Of a stretch of 64,000 nucleotides of DNA, positions 9,761-21,739 are shown piece by piece. Positions within the stretch are counted from its first letter, which is position 1, and each line of letters starts with the position of its first letter. The translations under genes and the position numbers were made by a program. The DNA comes from Heterobilharzia americana. Its lineage: Eukaryota > Platyhelminthes > Trematoda > Strigeidida > Schistosomatidae. Below the pieces are notes generated by a model, which was not told the DNA's origin, did no database searches, and saw only the letters and a program-made list of their open reading frames with translations. The DNA is taken from NCBI GenBank assembly GCA_944470555.2, contig OX104127.1:137348786-137412785 (forward strand), read 5' to 3'.

Positions 9761-10416
9761 AGTCTACCAAGCTACGGCTATCTGAGATAGCCTAAATGAT
9801 AATCCTCTAATTATTCAATCTAAATTATTTATTGTTTAAAACAAGAAATACTTGAATGAGCAACCAGTTTTAGTGAGTTTCTCCTCAGGTTTTACACTTA
9901 TAAATTTATGAATATCAACAGACTGTGACTAGAGTAAGACATAAATGAAACTGAGATTGAAACCATCATTTATTACGGACAGATGTAATTGTTGACAATT
10001 TGACTTTTATCACCGATTTTGTTTTCGATGTATATATATGATGGATAGATATGCGGGACATAAAATGAGTGGTTGAAAGATCTCAGAATGAGAACAAATA
10101 AAGGATTTGAGTAATGAGATGCAATCAATGGGATAAAAAAGTATTTGAATAGGATAGAATTCTAACTTTTTACATCTGATAATTATAATCATTTATCCAC
10201 TTTTTACAATACAAGATTCAGAAGTAACAAGTACACAATAATAAACAAAAGGAGATTTAGTTAGTTCATTCTTGTATAATGGGAGATTCGTCGAATTATT
10301 TGATTGGCTGTTTGCGGAGATTGACTGCTTACATCTGAATTCTCATCAAAGATTGCAGTAGTATCCTGAACTAGAAAAAAACAGAGCTATCTTCTGCTTT
10401 GCTGCTTGGTTCTCAG
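9761..10416. other. AT-rich, nothing recognised
   Basis: Lies inside the probable intron between exon candidates 8217 and 10417. No further signals seen apart from the acceptor of the next exon. Confidence 0.4.
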
Positions 10417-10483
10417 ACCCATGCCAGTGTATGACGAAGACTACCTTGAATTCGTTCTTATCAACAATAAGGTGAACAGAAAT
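10417..10483 (+). CDS. Candidate small internal exon 4
   Basis: Acceptor: TTCTGCTTTGCTGCTTGGTT CTCAG, ending at 10416. Donor: AAT|GTGAGT at 10484; a second possible donor AAG|GTGAAC lies at 10472. The first base A completes CA from exon 8217 to CAA (Gln); then 22 codons read PMPVYDEDYLEFVLINNKVN and on, ending in phase 0. The residues YLEFVLINNKVN have a leucine-rich-repeat-like spacing, but this is too short to name. Continuation further downstream could not be assigned: the strong acceptor at 12250 opens only in phase 2, which does not match. Confidence 0.45.
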
Positions 10484-12250
10484 GTGAGTTGCATGAAGAC
10501 AGGGTACTGTAGAGAAATATCAGTCTGACCAACATTATGGAGTCCGCTCTTATTACTTTATTATATGGGTAGACTAAATTTAAATTGAACGAAATGTATC
10601 GTTTATATGTATGTAATAAATCCATGTGACTTGTTAAGAAAACGGTCAGGTGATAAGATCTCAACATTGAGAAAAATTTATCATAAGGATGAACATATTT
10701 TACAGAAATGAAAAACTGACATGAATAAGTTGAATAACCTTGGGAACGCCAGGTATTTACATAAAGGGGAGTCGGAATGTTTAGGAATTCATATAAGTTT
10801 ACCTTATTTCAATGCTAATAACTCATGTAAACACTACACAAATGTATTAATATTTTGGATTTGTAAACAGTAGTTATTTTATGATAATGGAAGTATGACA
10901 AGTTCACCCTTCATTTCTCTCGTGAACAAGTTAACACATGATTGACATGAGAGGCATTAGAGACATTATTCTGGAATTACTTGAAGCGTAACCCACTTGG
11001 CATTTGATTCAGTAATTTTGACTTTTTCATCATTGTTTTACACTTTAAATATAAAGTTCTAATGTTCACTATTTTAAGGCTGTCCTACTTTCAATATTGT
11101 TGTTTTTAAGTATCTGTAACCGCTCAGCGCAGAATTCAAATACTATTTCGGCAACAATTAGAGCACCAAAAAATACTGGTTGAATGTGAACTGTCAATTA
11201 AACATCCAGCAACAGATCTCACTAAATAATAATTAACGAAGTCTATCTGAGCATAGAAAAGAATATGCCACATGCGTCTCTCTTGATGTGATGTCATAAA
11301 AAGTGGTCGTTTCGTTGGAAATTTTAAGCAGCAGAAGAAAAATGATTTTGAAAAAAAAATGACAATGTATATATGTTTTCTGAGATGATTTCTCATAATC
11401 TGATATGATCACTGGATATTCTGGTTCATAGTATAAGAGGTCAGAGTAATAAAACTCATTCACACAATCGAGAATTGAAGCTAGTTTTTACTGCGGTTTG
11501 ATATCAGTAGGGAGACTATAACAAACCAAAGATTATGGGCTGGATATTTTACCATGATTCATGTCTGGTCTTAAATCGACATCCATAAATCTATAAAGAT
11601 AAATATTAGTACATTTAGGTTTAACAGAGAACTTATTGTTATTCAGTCACTTCATGACTCCAACGTTCATTTTATCTGTTCCCCCGATTTTGGTCTTTTC
11701 TCTAACTAAGGTCATAAATGTTAAAATTAACTCACCTATAGTCACAAAAAATGCATGAATATAAGACATAGAAACATAGACTGGACAGCGTTTTTGCAGT
11801 TATGAGCGTGTCTTTGGGTGATGAGATTTACTCCACTGTTCAAATGAAAACAGACAGCTAAACATAACTAGGCACAGAAGCGTATCAGACCAAGTTTTCG
11901 CACCTCACAAAAGCATGCCCAAGAAACAATGAGTAAGAAACTAATTAAGATCAACAATTGAAATAACTTATTTGTTAATGACAAATACTCAAAACAAAAA
12001 AGGAATAAGAATTTCTGATTTACGCTATATGTAGTAGATAGACTTCCAAATGGCAACAAAATACTGCTTAAAAAGATCCAAATTAAACGGACTTAGCTTC
12101 TAAGCCAAAGATGGAGGTTATTACTCAAGAGGTGTTTTCAGTCATGTAATATAGTTTCTTATTGTTGAAACTTGGTCTTTTTCATTTCCTGGACACCACA
12201 ACTTCTTTAAATATGCTTTTAATTTGTCCTACATTGATTCCGCCTTACAG
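10484..12250. other. AT-rich, no gene identified
   Basis: Several short open frames in this interval (for example on the minus strand at 11136-11463) are low-complexity, Phe/Ile/Ser-rich and lack splice support. Nothing named. Confidence 0.4.
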
Positions 12251-12303
12251 ATTGAATGAAACATTTACTGGTGAACTTTCCACTAAACATTTTCAAGCAA
12301 GCG
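12251..12303 (+). other. Possible small exon
   Basis: A long T/C-rich tract ends in CCGCCTTACAG at 12250. Entered with one base, 17 codons are open (LNETFTGELSTKHFQAS) up to a donor-like GCG|GTATCA at 12304. The entry phase does not match the exon at 10417, so membership in that chain would need another exon or alternative splicing. Confidence 0.2.
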
Positions 12304-12703
12304 GTATCATTTGGAAGACATAAGTTATCTAATTTCTATTAATTGTGCTATTCAAGTCAGCAATTTTTAGAATATTATTAAGATAGTATACTTCAGGTAG
12401 ATTAACTTATAATGTAACAAATTCTGACAGGAAATGGAGATTGTAACTAATCATAAAGATCTCAGAAGACTTATTATTACAATAACTGAAAATCCTCTTA
12501 TAGCCTTCAAGACACAAGTTCAAATGCTTTACATCTAATGGCAGTTCTTTCATGTGAAATTAGCTGTCTTCTCAAGACCTTTTTCTAGTTAAATAATTCT
12601 ATTTTACAAATTTCTCATTGTGTATACATAATCGATTCACTTCTTTGACGAATGTCAGTCGGTGAAGGGTTGTCTTTTATAATTTGCATGATTATGAAGC
12701 TAA

Positions 12704-15700
12704 ATTCATAAGTGACTATTGTTTGATATTTTCAATCTCACTTGTAAGTAAACAGATCAAAACCAATAACCACTATAGTGAACACCCTACCATCAAATCA
12801 CTTATATGTGTTTGAACTCAATAGAATATTCACCATACAAATCGATGACTCAAGAGTAACCGAATTCATATAGTTTATTCGCAGCTGTTCATCAGACCAC
12901 ATTGATCTGGCTCACAACATGGCTATTCTTCCATATAATTATGCATTTTTGTGTACCATTTTCAGTATTGTATATTCGGAGTTGATTGGCAACCCATATT
13001 TTCTTTAATATTCATATTTAATGGCACTGGTATATACACGGAGCTCGATTCTTGAAAGATTTGCATGTGAATTATCTGACAGAGCTATCTAATACATAAA
13101 ATTCAAGATATTATGACCATTGACAGTACTAGCTGAAACTAAAATTGGTCCACTGACATTTAACTAAAACGTAACCACTGCTACTGCGTAACCTGCTGCA
13201 TGAGTATCGCTTTGTCATTTGAATATGAATTTCGGAACGTCTAAAAATATTAACACTTCTGTATCCCTACGAAGCAATTTTGTGCTCTTATTGCACGTAT
13301 ATGAGTTTTCCATAAATAACTGTAAGGAATAAATAATTTGGAAATATATATACATTTTCGATAAAGATGTGTGATCGTTTATCTTATTGCTTTGCTATCA
13401 ATAAGATTTTAGAAATTTTCCAAGGTTTTGTTTAGTCTATTGCATAAAATCGATAAAAAGTGGCCTTTTATAAATGTATACATGGTGCGATAATTTTGAG
13501 GTTCTTCTTGGCGGAAAATTCACAATGAAAAATCAACCAAAAACTAAAAATATGACCTTTACAATGCTGTTCTTCGATTAACAAGTTTAAGATTTTGTTA
13601 GGTGACAAAGTGAATACTAACACCTTAGAAGAAATACCTTCTAGTTTATAAATGTTCATCAGAACTATTCATAAGTGACTATTGTTTGATATTTTCAATC
13701 TCACTTGTAAGTAAACAGATCAAAACCAATAACCACTATAGTGAACACCCTACCATCAAATCACTTATATGTGTTTGAACTCAAATAGAATATTCACCAT
13801 ACAAATCGATGACTCAAGAGTAACCGAATTCATATAGTTTATTCGCAGGTGTTCATCAGATCACATTGATCTGGCTCACAACATGGCTATTCTTCCATAT
13901 AATTATGCATTTTTGTGTACCGTTTTCAGTATTGTATATTCGGAGTTGATTGGCAACCCATGTTTTCTTTAATATTCATATTTAATGGCACTGGTATATA
14001 CACGGAGCTCGATTCTTCAAAGATTTGCATGTGAATTATCTGACACAGCTATCTAATACTTAAAGTTCAAGATATTATGAATATTGACAGTAATAGCTGA
14101 AACTAAAATTGGTCCACTGACATTTAACTAAAGCGTAACCACTGCTACTGCGTAACCTGCTGCATGAGTATCGCTTTGTCATTTGAATATGAATTTCGGA
14201 ACGTCTAAAAATATTAACACTTCTGTATCCCTATGAAGCAATTTTTGTGCTCTTATTGCACGTATATGAGTTTTCCATAAATAACTGTAAGAAATAAATA
14301 ATTTGGAAATATATATACATTTTCGATAAGGATGTGTGATCGTTTATCTTATTGCTTTGCTGTCAATAAGATTTTAGAAATTTTCCAAGGTTTTGTTTAG
14401 TCTATTGCATAAAATCGATAAAAAGTGGCCTTTTATAAATGTATACATGGTGAGATAATTTTGAGGTTCTTTTTGGCGGAAAATTCACAATGAAAAATCA
14501 ACCAAAAACTAAAAATATTACCTTTACAATGCTGTTCTTCGATTAACAAGTTTAAGATTTTGTTAGGTGACAAAGTGAATACTAACACCTTAGAAGAAAT
14601 ACCTTCTAGTTTATAAATGTTCATCAGAACCATTCATAAGTGACTATTGTTTGATATTTTCAATCTCACTTGTAAGTAAACAGATCAAAACCAATAACCA
14701 CTATAGTGAACACCCTACCATCAAATCACTTATATGTGTTTGAACTCAAATAGAATATTCACCATACAAATCGATGACTCAAGAGTAACCGAATTCATAT
14801 AGTTTATTCGCAGGTGTTCATCAGATCACATTGATCTGGCTCACAACATGGCTATTCTTCCATATAATTATGCATTTTTGTGTACCGTTTTCAGTATTGT
14901 ATATTCGGAGTTGATTGGCAACCCATGTTTTCTTTAATATTCATATTTAATGGCACTGGTATATACACGGAGCTCGATTCTTCAAAGATTTGCATGTGAA
15001 TTATCTGACACAGCTATCTAATACTTAAAGTTCAAGATATTATGAATATTGACAGTAATAGCTGAAACTAAAATTGGTCCACTGACATTTAACTAAAGCG
15101 TAACCACTGCTACTGCGTAACCTGCTGCATGAGTATCGCTTTGTCATTTGAATATGAATTTCGGAACGTCTAAAAATATTAACACTTCTGTATCCCTATG
15201 AAGCAATTTTTGTGCTCTTATTGCACGTATATGAGTTTTCCATAAATAACTGTAAGAAATAAATAATTTGGAAATATATATACATTTTCGATAAGGATGT
15301 GTGATCGTTTATCTTATTGCTTTGCTGTCAATAAGATTTTAGAAATTTTCCAAGGTTTTGTTTAGTCTATTGCATAAAATCGATAAAAAGTGGCCTTTTA
15401 TAAATGTATACATGGTGAGATAATTTTGAGGTTCTTTTTGGCGGAAAATTCACAATGAAAAATCAACCAAAAACTAAAAATATTACCTTTACAATGCTGT
15501 TCTTCGATTAACAAGTTTAAGATTTTGTTAGGTGACAAAGTGAATACTAACACCTTAGAAGAAATACCTTCTAGTTTATAAATGTTCATCAGAACCATTC
15601 ATAAGTGACTATTGTTTGATATTTTCAATCTCACTTGTAAGTAAACAGATCAAAACCAATAACCACTATAGTGAACACCCTACCATCAAATCACTTATAT

Positions 15701-17524
15701 GTGTTTGAACTCAAATAGAATATTCACCATACAAATCGATGACTCAAGAGTAACCGAATTCATATAGTTTATTCGCAGGTGTTCATCAGATCACATTGAT
15801 CTGGCTCACAACATGGCTATTCTTCCATATAATTATGCATTTTTGTGTACCGTTTTCAGTATTGTATATTCGGAGTTGATTGGCAACCCATGTTTTCTTT
15901 AATATTCATATTTAATGGCACTGGTATATACACGGAGCTCGATTCTTCAAAGATTTGCATGTGAATTATCTGACACAGCTATCTAATACTTAAAGTTCAA
16001 GATATTATGAATATTGACAGTAATAGCTGAAACTAAAATTGGTCCACTGACATTTAACTAAAGCGTAACCACTGCTACTGCGTAACCTGCTGCATGAGTA
16101 TCGCTTTGTCATTTGAATATGAATTTCGGAACGTCTAAAAATATTAACACTTCTGTATCCCTATGAAGCAATTTTTGTGCTCTTATTGCACGTATATGAG
16201 TTTTCCATAAATAACTGTAAGAAATAAATAATTTGGAAATATATATACATTTTCGATAAGGATGTGTGATCGTTTATCTTATTGCTTTGCTGTCAATAAG
16301 ATTTTAGAAATTTTCCAAGGTTTTGTTTAGTCTATTGCATAAAATCGATAAAAAGTGGCCTTTTATAAATGTATACATGGTGAGATAATTTTGAGGTTCT
16401 TTTTGGCGGAAAATTCACAATGAAAAATCAACCAAAAACTAAAATATTACCTTTACAATGCTGTTCTTCGATTAACAAGTTTAAGATTTTGTTAGGTGAC
16501 AAAGTGAATACTAACACCTTAGAAGAAATACCTTCTAGTTTATAAATGTTCATCAGAACCATTCATAAGTGACTATTGTTTGATATTTTCAATCTCACTT
16601 GTAAGTAAACAGATCAAAACCAATAACCACTATAGTGAACACCCTACCATCAAATCACTTATATGTGTTTGAACTCAAATAGAATATTCACCATACAAAT
16701 CGATGACTCAAGAGTAACCGAATTCATATAGTTTATTCGCAGCTGTTCATCAGACCACATTGATCTGGCTCACAACATGGCTATTCTTCCATATAATTAT
16801 GCATTTTTGTGTACCATTTTCAGTATTGTATATTCGGAGTTGATTGGCAACCCATATTTTCTTTAATATTCATATTTAATGGCACTGGTATATACACGGA
16901 GCTCGATTCTTGAAAGATTTGCATGTGAATTATCTGACAGAGCTATCTAATACATAAAATTCAAGATATTATGACCATTGACAGTACTAGCTGAAACTAA
17001 AATTGGTCCACTGACATTTAACTAAAACGTAACCACTGCTACTGCGTAACCTGCTGCATGAGTATCGCTTTGTCATTTGAATATGAATTTCGGAACGTCT
17101 AAAAATATTAACACTTCTGTATCCCTACGAAGCAATTTTGTGCTCTTATTGCACGTATATGAGTTTTCCATAAATAACTGTAAGGAATAAATAATTTGGA
17201 AATATATATACATTTTCGATAAAGATGTGTGATCGTTTATCTTATTGCTTTGCTATCAATAAGATTTTAGAAATTTTCCAAGGTTTTGTTTAGTCTATTG
17301 CATAAAATCGATAAAAAGTGGCCTTTTATAAATGTATACATGGTGCGATAATTTTGAGGTTCTTTTTGGCGGAAAATTCACAATGAAAAATCAACCAAAA
17401 ACTAAAAATATGACCTTTACAATGCTGTTCTTCGATTAACAAGTTTAAGATTTTGTTAGGTGACAAAGTGAATACTAACACCTTAGAAGAAATACCTTCT
17501 AGTTTATAAATGTTCATCAGAACT
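12704..17524. repeat. Tandem array: five copies of a ~964-bp unit
   Basis: Unit starts at 12704, 13667, 14632, 15597 and 16561, each with ATTCATAAGTGACTATTG; lengths 963, 965, 965, 964, 964. The last copy ends at 17524 and is followed by another ATTCATAAG (17525-17533), so the array is bounded by a 9-bp direct repeat. Units 1 and 5 share diagnostic bases (CAGCTGTTCATCAGACC, GACCATTGACAGTACTAG) and differ from each other at only a few positions. Units 2, 3 and 4 share another set (CAGGTGTTCATCAGATC, GAATATTGACAGTAATAG) and are almost identical. No retroelement, ribozyme or RNA-gene motif was seen in the unit. Confidence 0.97.
14433..14633 (-). other. Recurrent 63-66 codon frame in the 964-bp unit
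   Basis: A minus-strand frame starting MVLMNIYKLEGISSKVLVF and containing LSPNKILNLLIEEQHCKG recurs at 13468-13659, 14433-14633, 15398-15598 and 17326-17517. In unit 4 (about 16398-16563) a one-base deletion in an A run shifts it. Only a few residues vary between copies, which follows from the DNA identity and gives no evidence of selection. No signal peptide or family is recognised. Best read as a chance frame in a young tandem repeat. Confidence 0.15.
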
Positions 17525-17745
17525 ATTCATAAGCATCCATCGCAGTTCTATTATGGGAGTTTATGAACTTTTAAGGAATCACGATTACTAAATCCAAAGT
17601 ACAAAGTTACTTCATGAAAGACTACTACCAATTAAGAAAGACATCAAACCGTCTTAACTTGTCCTGGCTAATATCTGCATGTTATATTTTAGTCAGTCTT
17701 AAAACAGTAAACTGAACCAGTGAAATCATTTTCTATCATTTCCAG

Positions 17746-17911
17746 AAGATTATATTTTAATCAGTCATGTCACAGTACATTTGGAAGGGAACTACTGGTT
17801 CTCTCAACGGCTATAATTATCCAAGATGCAAAGGAAGTTGCTGGTTTTATAAGTGTTGAGAAACCAACTAATCTAAAGTCATTCTCTGTTAGTAAACTTA
17901 ATAACCTTTAA
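17746..17911 (+). other. Possible terminal exon, unidentified
   Basis: Acceptor-like TTTCTATCATTTCCAG ends at 17745. Entered with one base the frame is open for 54 codons to TAA at 17909-17911, reading RLYFNQSCHSTFGRELLVLS and IIIQDAKEVAGFISVEKPTN further on. The residue mix looks protein-like but I recognise nothing. The first AATAAA downstream is about 340 bp away (near 18250). Confidence 0.25.
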
Positions 17912-18278
17912 TCTCTGAAATAATGACAGTTTCATTCCATATTGTATTGTTTTCAATACAATATGCATCAAATGTAGTGAAATCAGATACCATTAAAAAG
18001 TTAACCAATGACCTATCATCGTATTCATATTCATCACTGTCACACAAGTGTATAAGCTCATCATAAGAGTACTGTATTTGATCTGTATGATCAAATCCGT
18101 GCTGATTGATGTTATCAAAAATTTACTTCTGGGAAATAGTTGAGGTCAAGTTCTTTCGTGGGTACATAAATTGTTTTTATCGCTTTGTGCTATCCTATTG
18201 GCAGATATTTCTTGTTCAAGATGTTATTGGATGATCTGTACAAAGTAAAATAAATTATCTATTGAATTTTATCTTTTG

Positions 18279-18421
18279 GTTGTAATGTGTTCTCTGAGCT
18301 GGGTTGTTCAATCGTGAAGCTTTCATCGTCCTGCTAGACGACATCATCAGCACTAACTTCAGTATGAAGTGAGCTGTCAATATCTCTCCATGAGTGATTT
18401 AGTAGCTTGCTCTGATGATGT
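18279..18421 (-). mobile_element. PLE (group A) 3' terminal segment, left part of split element
   Basis: This is the 3' end of the minus-strand PLE whose main body lies at 21740-22915; the RTE element at 18422-21739 separates them. It matches, in inverted orientation, 23370-23510 almost base for base. It contains the hammerhead-like motif listed separately and ends near GGTTGTAATGTGTTC, where similarity with the plus copy stops. Confidence 0.75.
18306..18357 (-). ncRNA. PLE hammerhead-like motif (minus copy)
   Basis: Minus-strand reading gives CUGAUGA (complement of 18344-18350), a stem II formed by UCGUC and GACGA around UAGCAG, GAAA (complement of 18321-18324), a short self-complementary stem III AGCU and a UU-containing cleavage triplet. 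Stem I starts GUG/CAC next to the core. Unpaired bases (UG and U) at the base of stem II are unusual. Known: PLEs of many animals carry type I hammerheads near their termini. Confidence 0.5.
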
Positions 18422-18486
18422 AACCTCGCCTGGTTAACTAGTTCACTAGTTACTAGCCAGTCCTAAGCCCGGGTATACAGGGAAGG

Positions 18487-19420
18487 TTGGACATAGGGCT
18501 AGCAACCCTACCCCGTAAAACAAATCCAACCGCTAAAGAAAATTCAAAGCACAAACGAAATATAAAAAATAATGACAAAATTATTCCTCGCTGGAATCGG
18601 AGAGGCGAAATGACGCCAGTTGGTGAAAGCCTTCGGGAAGCCAATTGGCCGATGTGTCTGCTCTCGATGAAAGCGAAAGTAAACGTGGGGATATGGAATG
18701 TCCTCACGATGTTTGAACCTAGCAAGGCAGCCCAGATTGCAAAAAGAGATGAGAAGGTATAGCTTTGAAGGGCTAGGAATTAGCGAAAGCATGTGGAATG
18801 GAGTGGACTCTCCTAACTGTCAACTGGAGAATCAATAATCTACTCCGATATTGTCACTCAGACGACAACCACGAGCACACTGAGGGAGTGGCTATCATGA
18901 TGTCCTCAAGAGCATCGAAGGCTTTCATGCAGTGGGAACCAATCTCCTCCACGATCATGACAGCAAGGTTCAACTCAAAAGGAAGGAAGGTCACAATCAT
19001 ACGATGCTACGCTATGCACCTACAAATAATGCAGAGCAAAAGAAGAAGGAGGAATTCTACACACAACTGCAATCAACACTGGACAAGACACCGCCTCAGT
19101 TGGCGATATCGAAATTCTATTGGGCGACATGAATGCCAAACTGGGAGCGGACAACACAGGAAGAGAACTAATCATGGGTTGAGAAGCGCTCGGTGAGGTG
19201 ATGAACGAGAATGGAGGGGGGATTGTTTGCAGAATTCTGTGCATTCAACGATTTGGTGATTGGAGGCAGTGTGTTCAAGCACAAAGATATCCACAGAGCA
19301 ACATGGATTTCACCAGACACCAGGACACACTAAAAATCAGATAGATTTCACCTCAATCTGAAGAAAATGGAGACGCAGTCTACTTAACACAAGGTCAAGA
19401 AGAGGAGCAGATGTAGGTTC
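18487..19420 (+). pseudogene. RTE endonuclease remnant
   Basis: The first part (18487-18762) reads KVNVGIWNVLTMFEPSKAAQ, the N-terminal WNVRTM-type motif of apurinic/apyrimidinic-like endonucleases in RTE elements. It is followed after a stop by frames that keep parts of later motifs, such as the GDMNAKLG-type segment (recoverable near 19120-19150 after frame changes). At least four frameshifts or stops separate the pieces. Function when intact: nicking the target DNA to prime reverse transcription. Assignment rests on a few motifs read by eye. Confidence 0.6.
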
Positions 19421-19970
19421 ATACCACTATTTAGTGCAAGGAACCTTCCAAATCAAGCTGGAAGCCTTCAAGGAAGCTGGTGATAGACCGCAGTTCAAGT
19501 ACAACACTCGGAAACTAAAGGATGAAACTACAAAGGACATCTTCACGTCAGCCATCAAGACAAAATGGGAGATATCGAGGAACATCCCTGAAGAAACCTG
19601 TGTGGAAGAACACTGGAAGTCTTTGAAAGCTATGTGGAAAGAAACCTGCACAGCCGTATTAGGAAGGAAGAGGAAAGAAGATAAGGAATGGATCTCGACG
19701 GACACCTGGAAGCTGATAGAGGAAAGGAGGATGGTGAAACAGAAGATAAACCAGTGCAAGAATGAACAACGAGAAGAGGAACTGAGTGCAATGTATAAAA
19801 CACTACACTGGACAAAGAAGTGAAGAAGAGTGCACACAAAGACAAAAGATACTTCCACAAAACACTGGCAAGTGAAGCACAACAGGTTGTAGGTAAGTGA
19901 GAAAGAGACCTGACAACATTGTATCAAATAACTAGGTTACTGCTATCTGCAAGGGAAGAGATCAACACAG

Positions 19971-21376
19971 ATGAAACCTTCATCATCTGATGAAGGAAAT
20001 TTAATTACCAGAGAAGAGAAACAAAGGAAACGATGGGCCGACCACTTCAAGAAGCTTTTGAATCGACCACCACCTAAACTTCGTATAGAAATACCAGTTG
20101 CAGCCGATGAACTACGAGTGAACACAAATCCTCCAACAAAAGTCAAAGTCCTGAACGCCATTAAGCTACTGAAATGCGGGAAAGCAGGAGGACTAGATGT
20201 GATCACGCCAGAAGCACTGAAAACAGACGCAGAGACAACAGCCGACATGCTCACACCACTATTGCAGAAGGTTGGAAGGAAGAGAAGGTACCTGCCGGTT
20301 GATCGGAAGAAGGGCTACCTTGTGAAACTCCCGAAGAAGGGAGACCTCAGTGTTTACAAGAACTGGTTTGGAATCACTCTACTGTCAACCCAAGCAAAAT
20401 ACTAGGCCGCATGATCCTGCAGAGGCTAAAGGATGCTGTGGATTCAAAACAACGACCAAAACAGGCAGGCTAGACTCAGGGAGTACAAATCATGTACCGA
20501 CCAAATTGCAACGCTACACTTCGCATCATCATAGAACAGAGTATAGAATGACAGTCAACTGGGTCTTTAGCTCAACTTCGTCGACTCTGAAAATGCACTT
20601 GACAGCGTCGGCCGAGAGGTTATTTGGAAACTGCCTCAATACTACGAAATACCGCAAACCTTTATCAGCCTCATCCAACAACTATATGAAGACACCACAT
20701 GCCAGCCAAGTGATTCATAAAGGGAAGCTCAGTGATGCTTTTGAAGTGAAGACAGGAGTGAAACAAGGTTGCCTACTATCCCCCATGACATTCCTGATTG
20801 TGGTTGACTGGATCATGCAGCAGACAGTGGGGAGCGAGTAGAGGGAGATACGCTGGCTGGACTGCGGAAAAGAACCTAGAAGACTTGGATTTCGCCAATG
20901 ATTATTTGTGTCTAATACCGCGCAAACTCGAAGATCTACAGGCGAAAACTAACAAGTTGGTAGAAGAGGCGAGACAGCGAAAACGGGACTTCAGGTGAAT
21001 ATAGAGAAGACAGAAGTGATGAAGATACCGCACCAACAACTCCAACAACAACAACAATAAACTGCAGTCATTATGAACGGAAGAAACTTAAAGGAAGTAA
21101 CCTCCTTCACCTATCTAGGCAGCATTGTTTCAACTACAGGTGGCGACACAGACGAGAATGTCAAAATCAGAATCGGAAAAGCAAGACAGTCGTTCATTAG
21201 CCTTAAACCAGTGTGGAGATCTTCTGAACTCAGTATGTGGAACAACATCCGTATTTTCAACACCAACGTCAAGTCAGTGCTTCTTCTATGTGATGGTTCA
21301 GAGACTTGACGCGTTACGAAAGGGATTTCCAATAAACTACAGACATTCATCAACAACTGCTTACGCTCACTACTGA
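19971..21376 (+). pseudogene. RTE reverse transcriptase remnant
   Basis: Frames at 19971-20405, 20710-20841, 20880-20998 and 21073-21309 together follow the RT order: KCGKAGGLDVITPEALK (motif 1 region), LPKKGDLSVYKNWFGITLLS (motif 2 region), GVKQGCLLSPMTFLIVVDWI (template-grip motif before the active site), LDFANDYL (catalytic motif, normally FADD) and SFTYLGSIVSTTGGDTDENV (thumb-side motif). Frameshifts separate the pieces, and the second catalytic Asp is changed. Known family: RTE/SR2-like elements of schistosomes have this order; the exact family is not determined. Confidence 0.8.
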
Positions 21377-21739
21377 AGATCAGATGGCCAGAATAATAAG
21401 AATAAGCAACAAGGAGCTCTGGGAACGACCAAACAAGAACCTATCACCCAACAAATATGCAGAATAGGGAAGTGGAGATGGGTTGGGCATACACTGAGAA
21501 GGCTGACTGGGGACATCACACGCCAGGCCAGTTGTTCAAGTGGAACCCCGATGGGAAGTGACGAGTTGGGCGTACGAGTTGAGGGTGATATGGTGGAGAT
21601 CGTGCGAGGAGGAAATGAGAGCCTGTGGTATGTCGTGGAGCCAGGTTCAGAAGATTTCAGAGAGGAGAGTGGAATGGATACGTGGTACTGAAGCCCTATA
21701 TTCCATTAGGAACCCAAGCGACTGGTAACAAATAATAAT

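Larger units (their letters stand above)
18422..21739 (+). mobile_element. RTE-type non-LTR retrotransposon, near full length, defective
   Basis: A 3.3-kb element inserted in a PLE. It runs from AACCTCGCCTGGTTAACTAG to an AATAATAAT 3' end, a short tandem tail as in RTE elements. Order: apurinic-type endonuclease remnants (about 18680-19420; GIWNVLTM near 18690), linker, reverse transcriptase (about 19970-21320) and a C-terminal region to 21720 with the HTLRR-type motif. Several stop codons and frameshifts break the frame, and the RT catalytic motif expected as FADD reads FAND, so it is dead. Another relic lies at 23700-24415 (minus) and a deleted copy at 47612-47994. Confidence 0.85.

Noticed and set aside
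12704..17524. CRISPR-like or rDNA array
   Set aside because: Units are ~964 bp, contiguous and without short repeat-spacer structure or rRNA motifs. It is a plain tandem duplication array.
18453..18792. Minus-strand frames over the RTE 5' part
   Set aside because: Shadows of the plus-strand endonuclease reading KVNVGIWNVLTM; no independent support.
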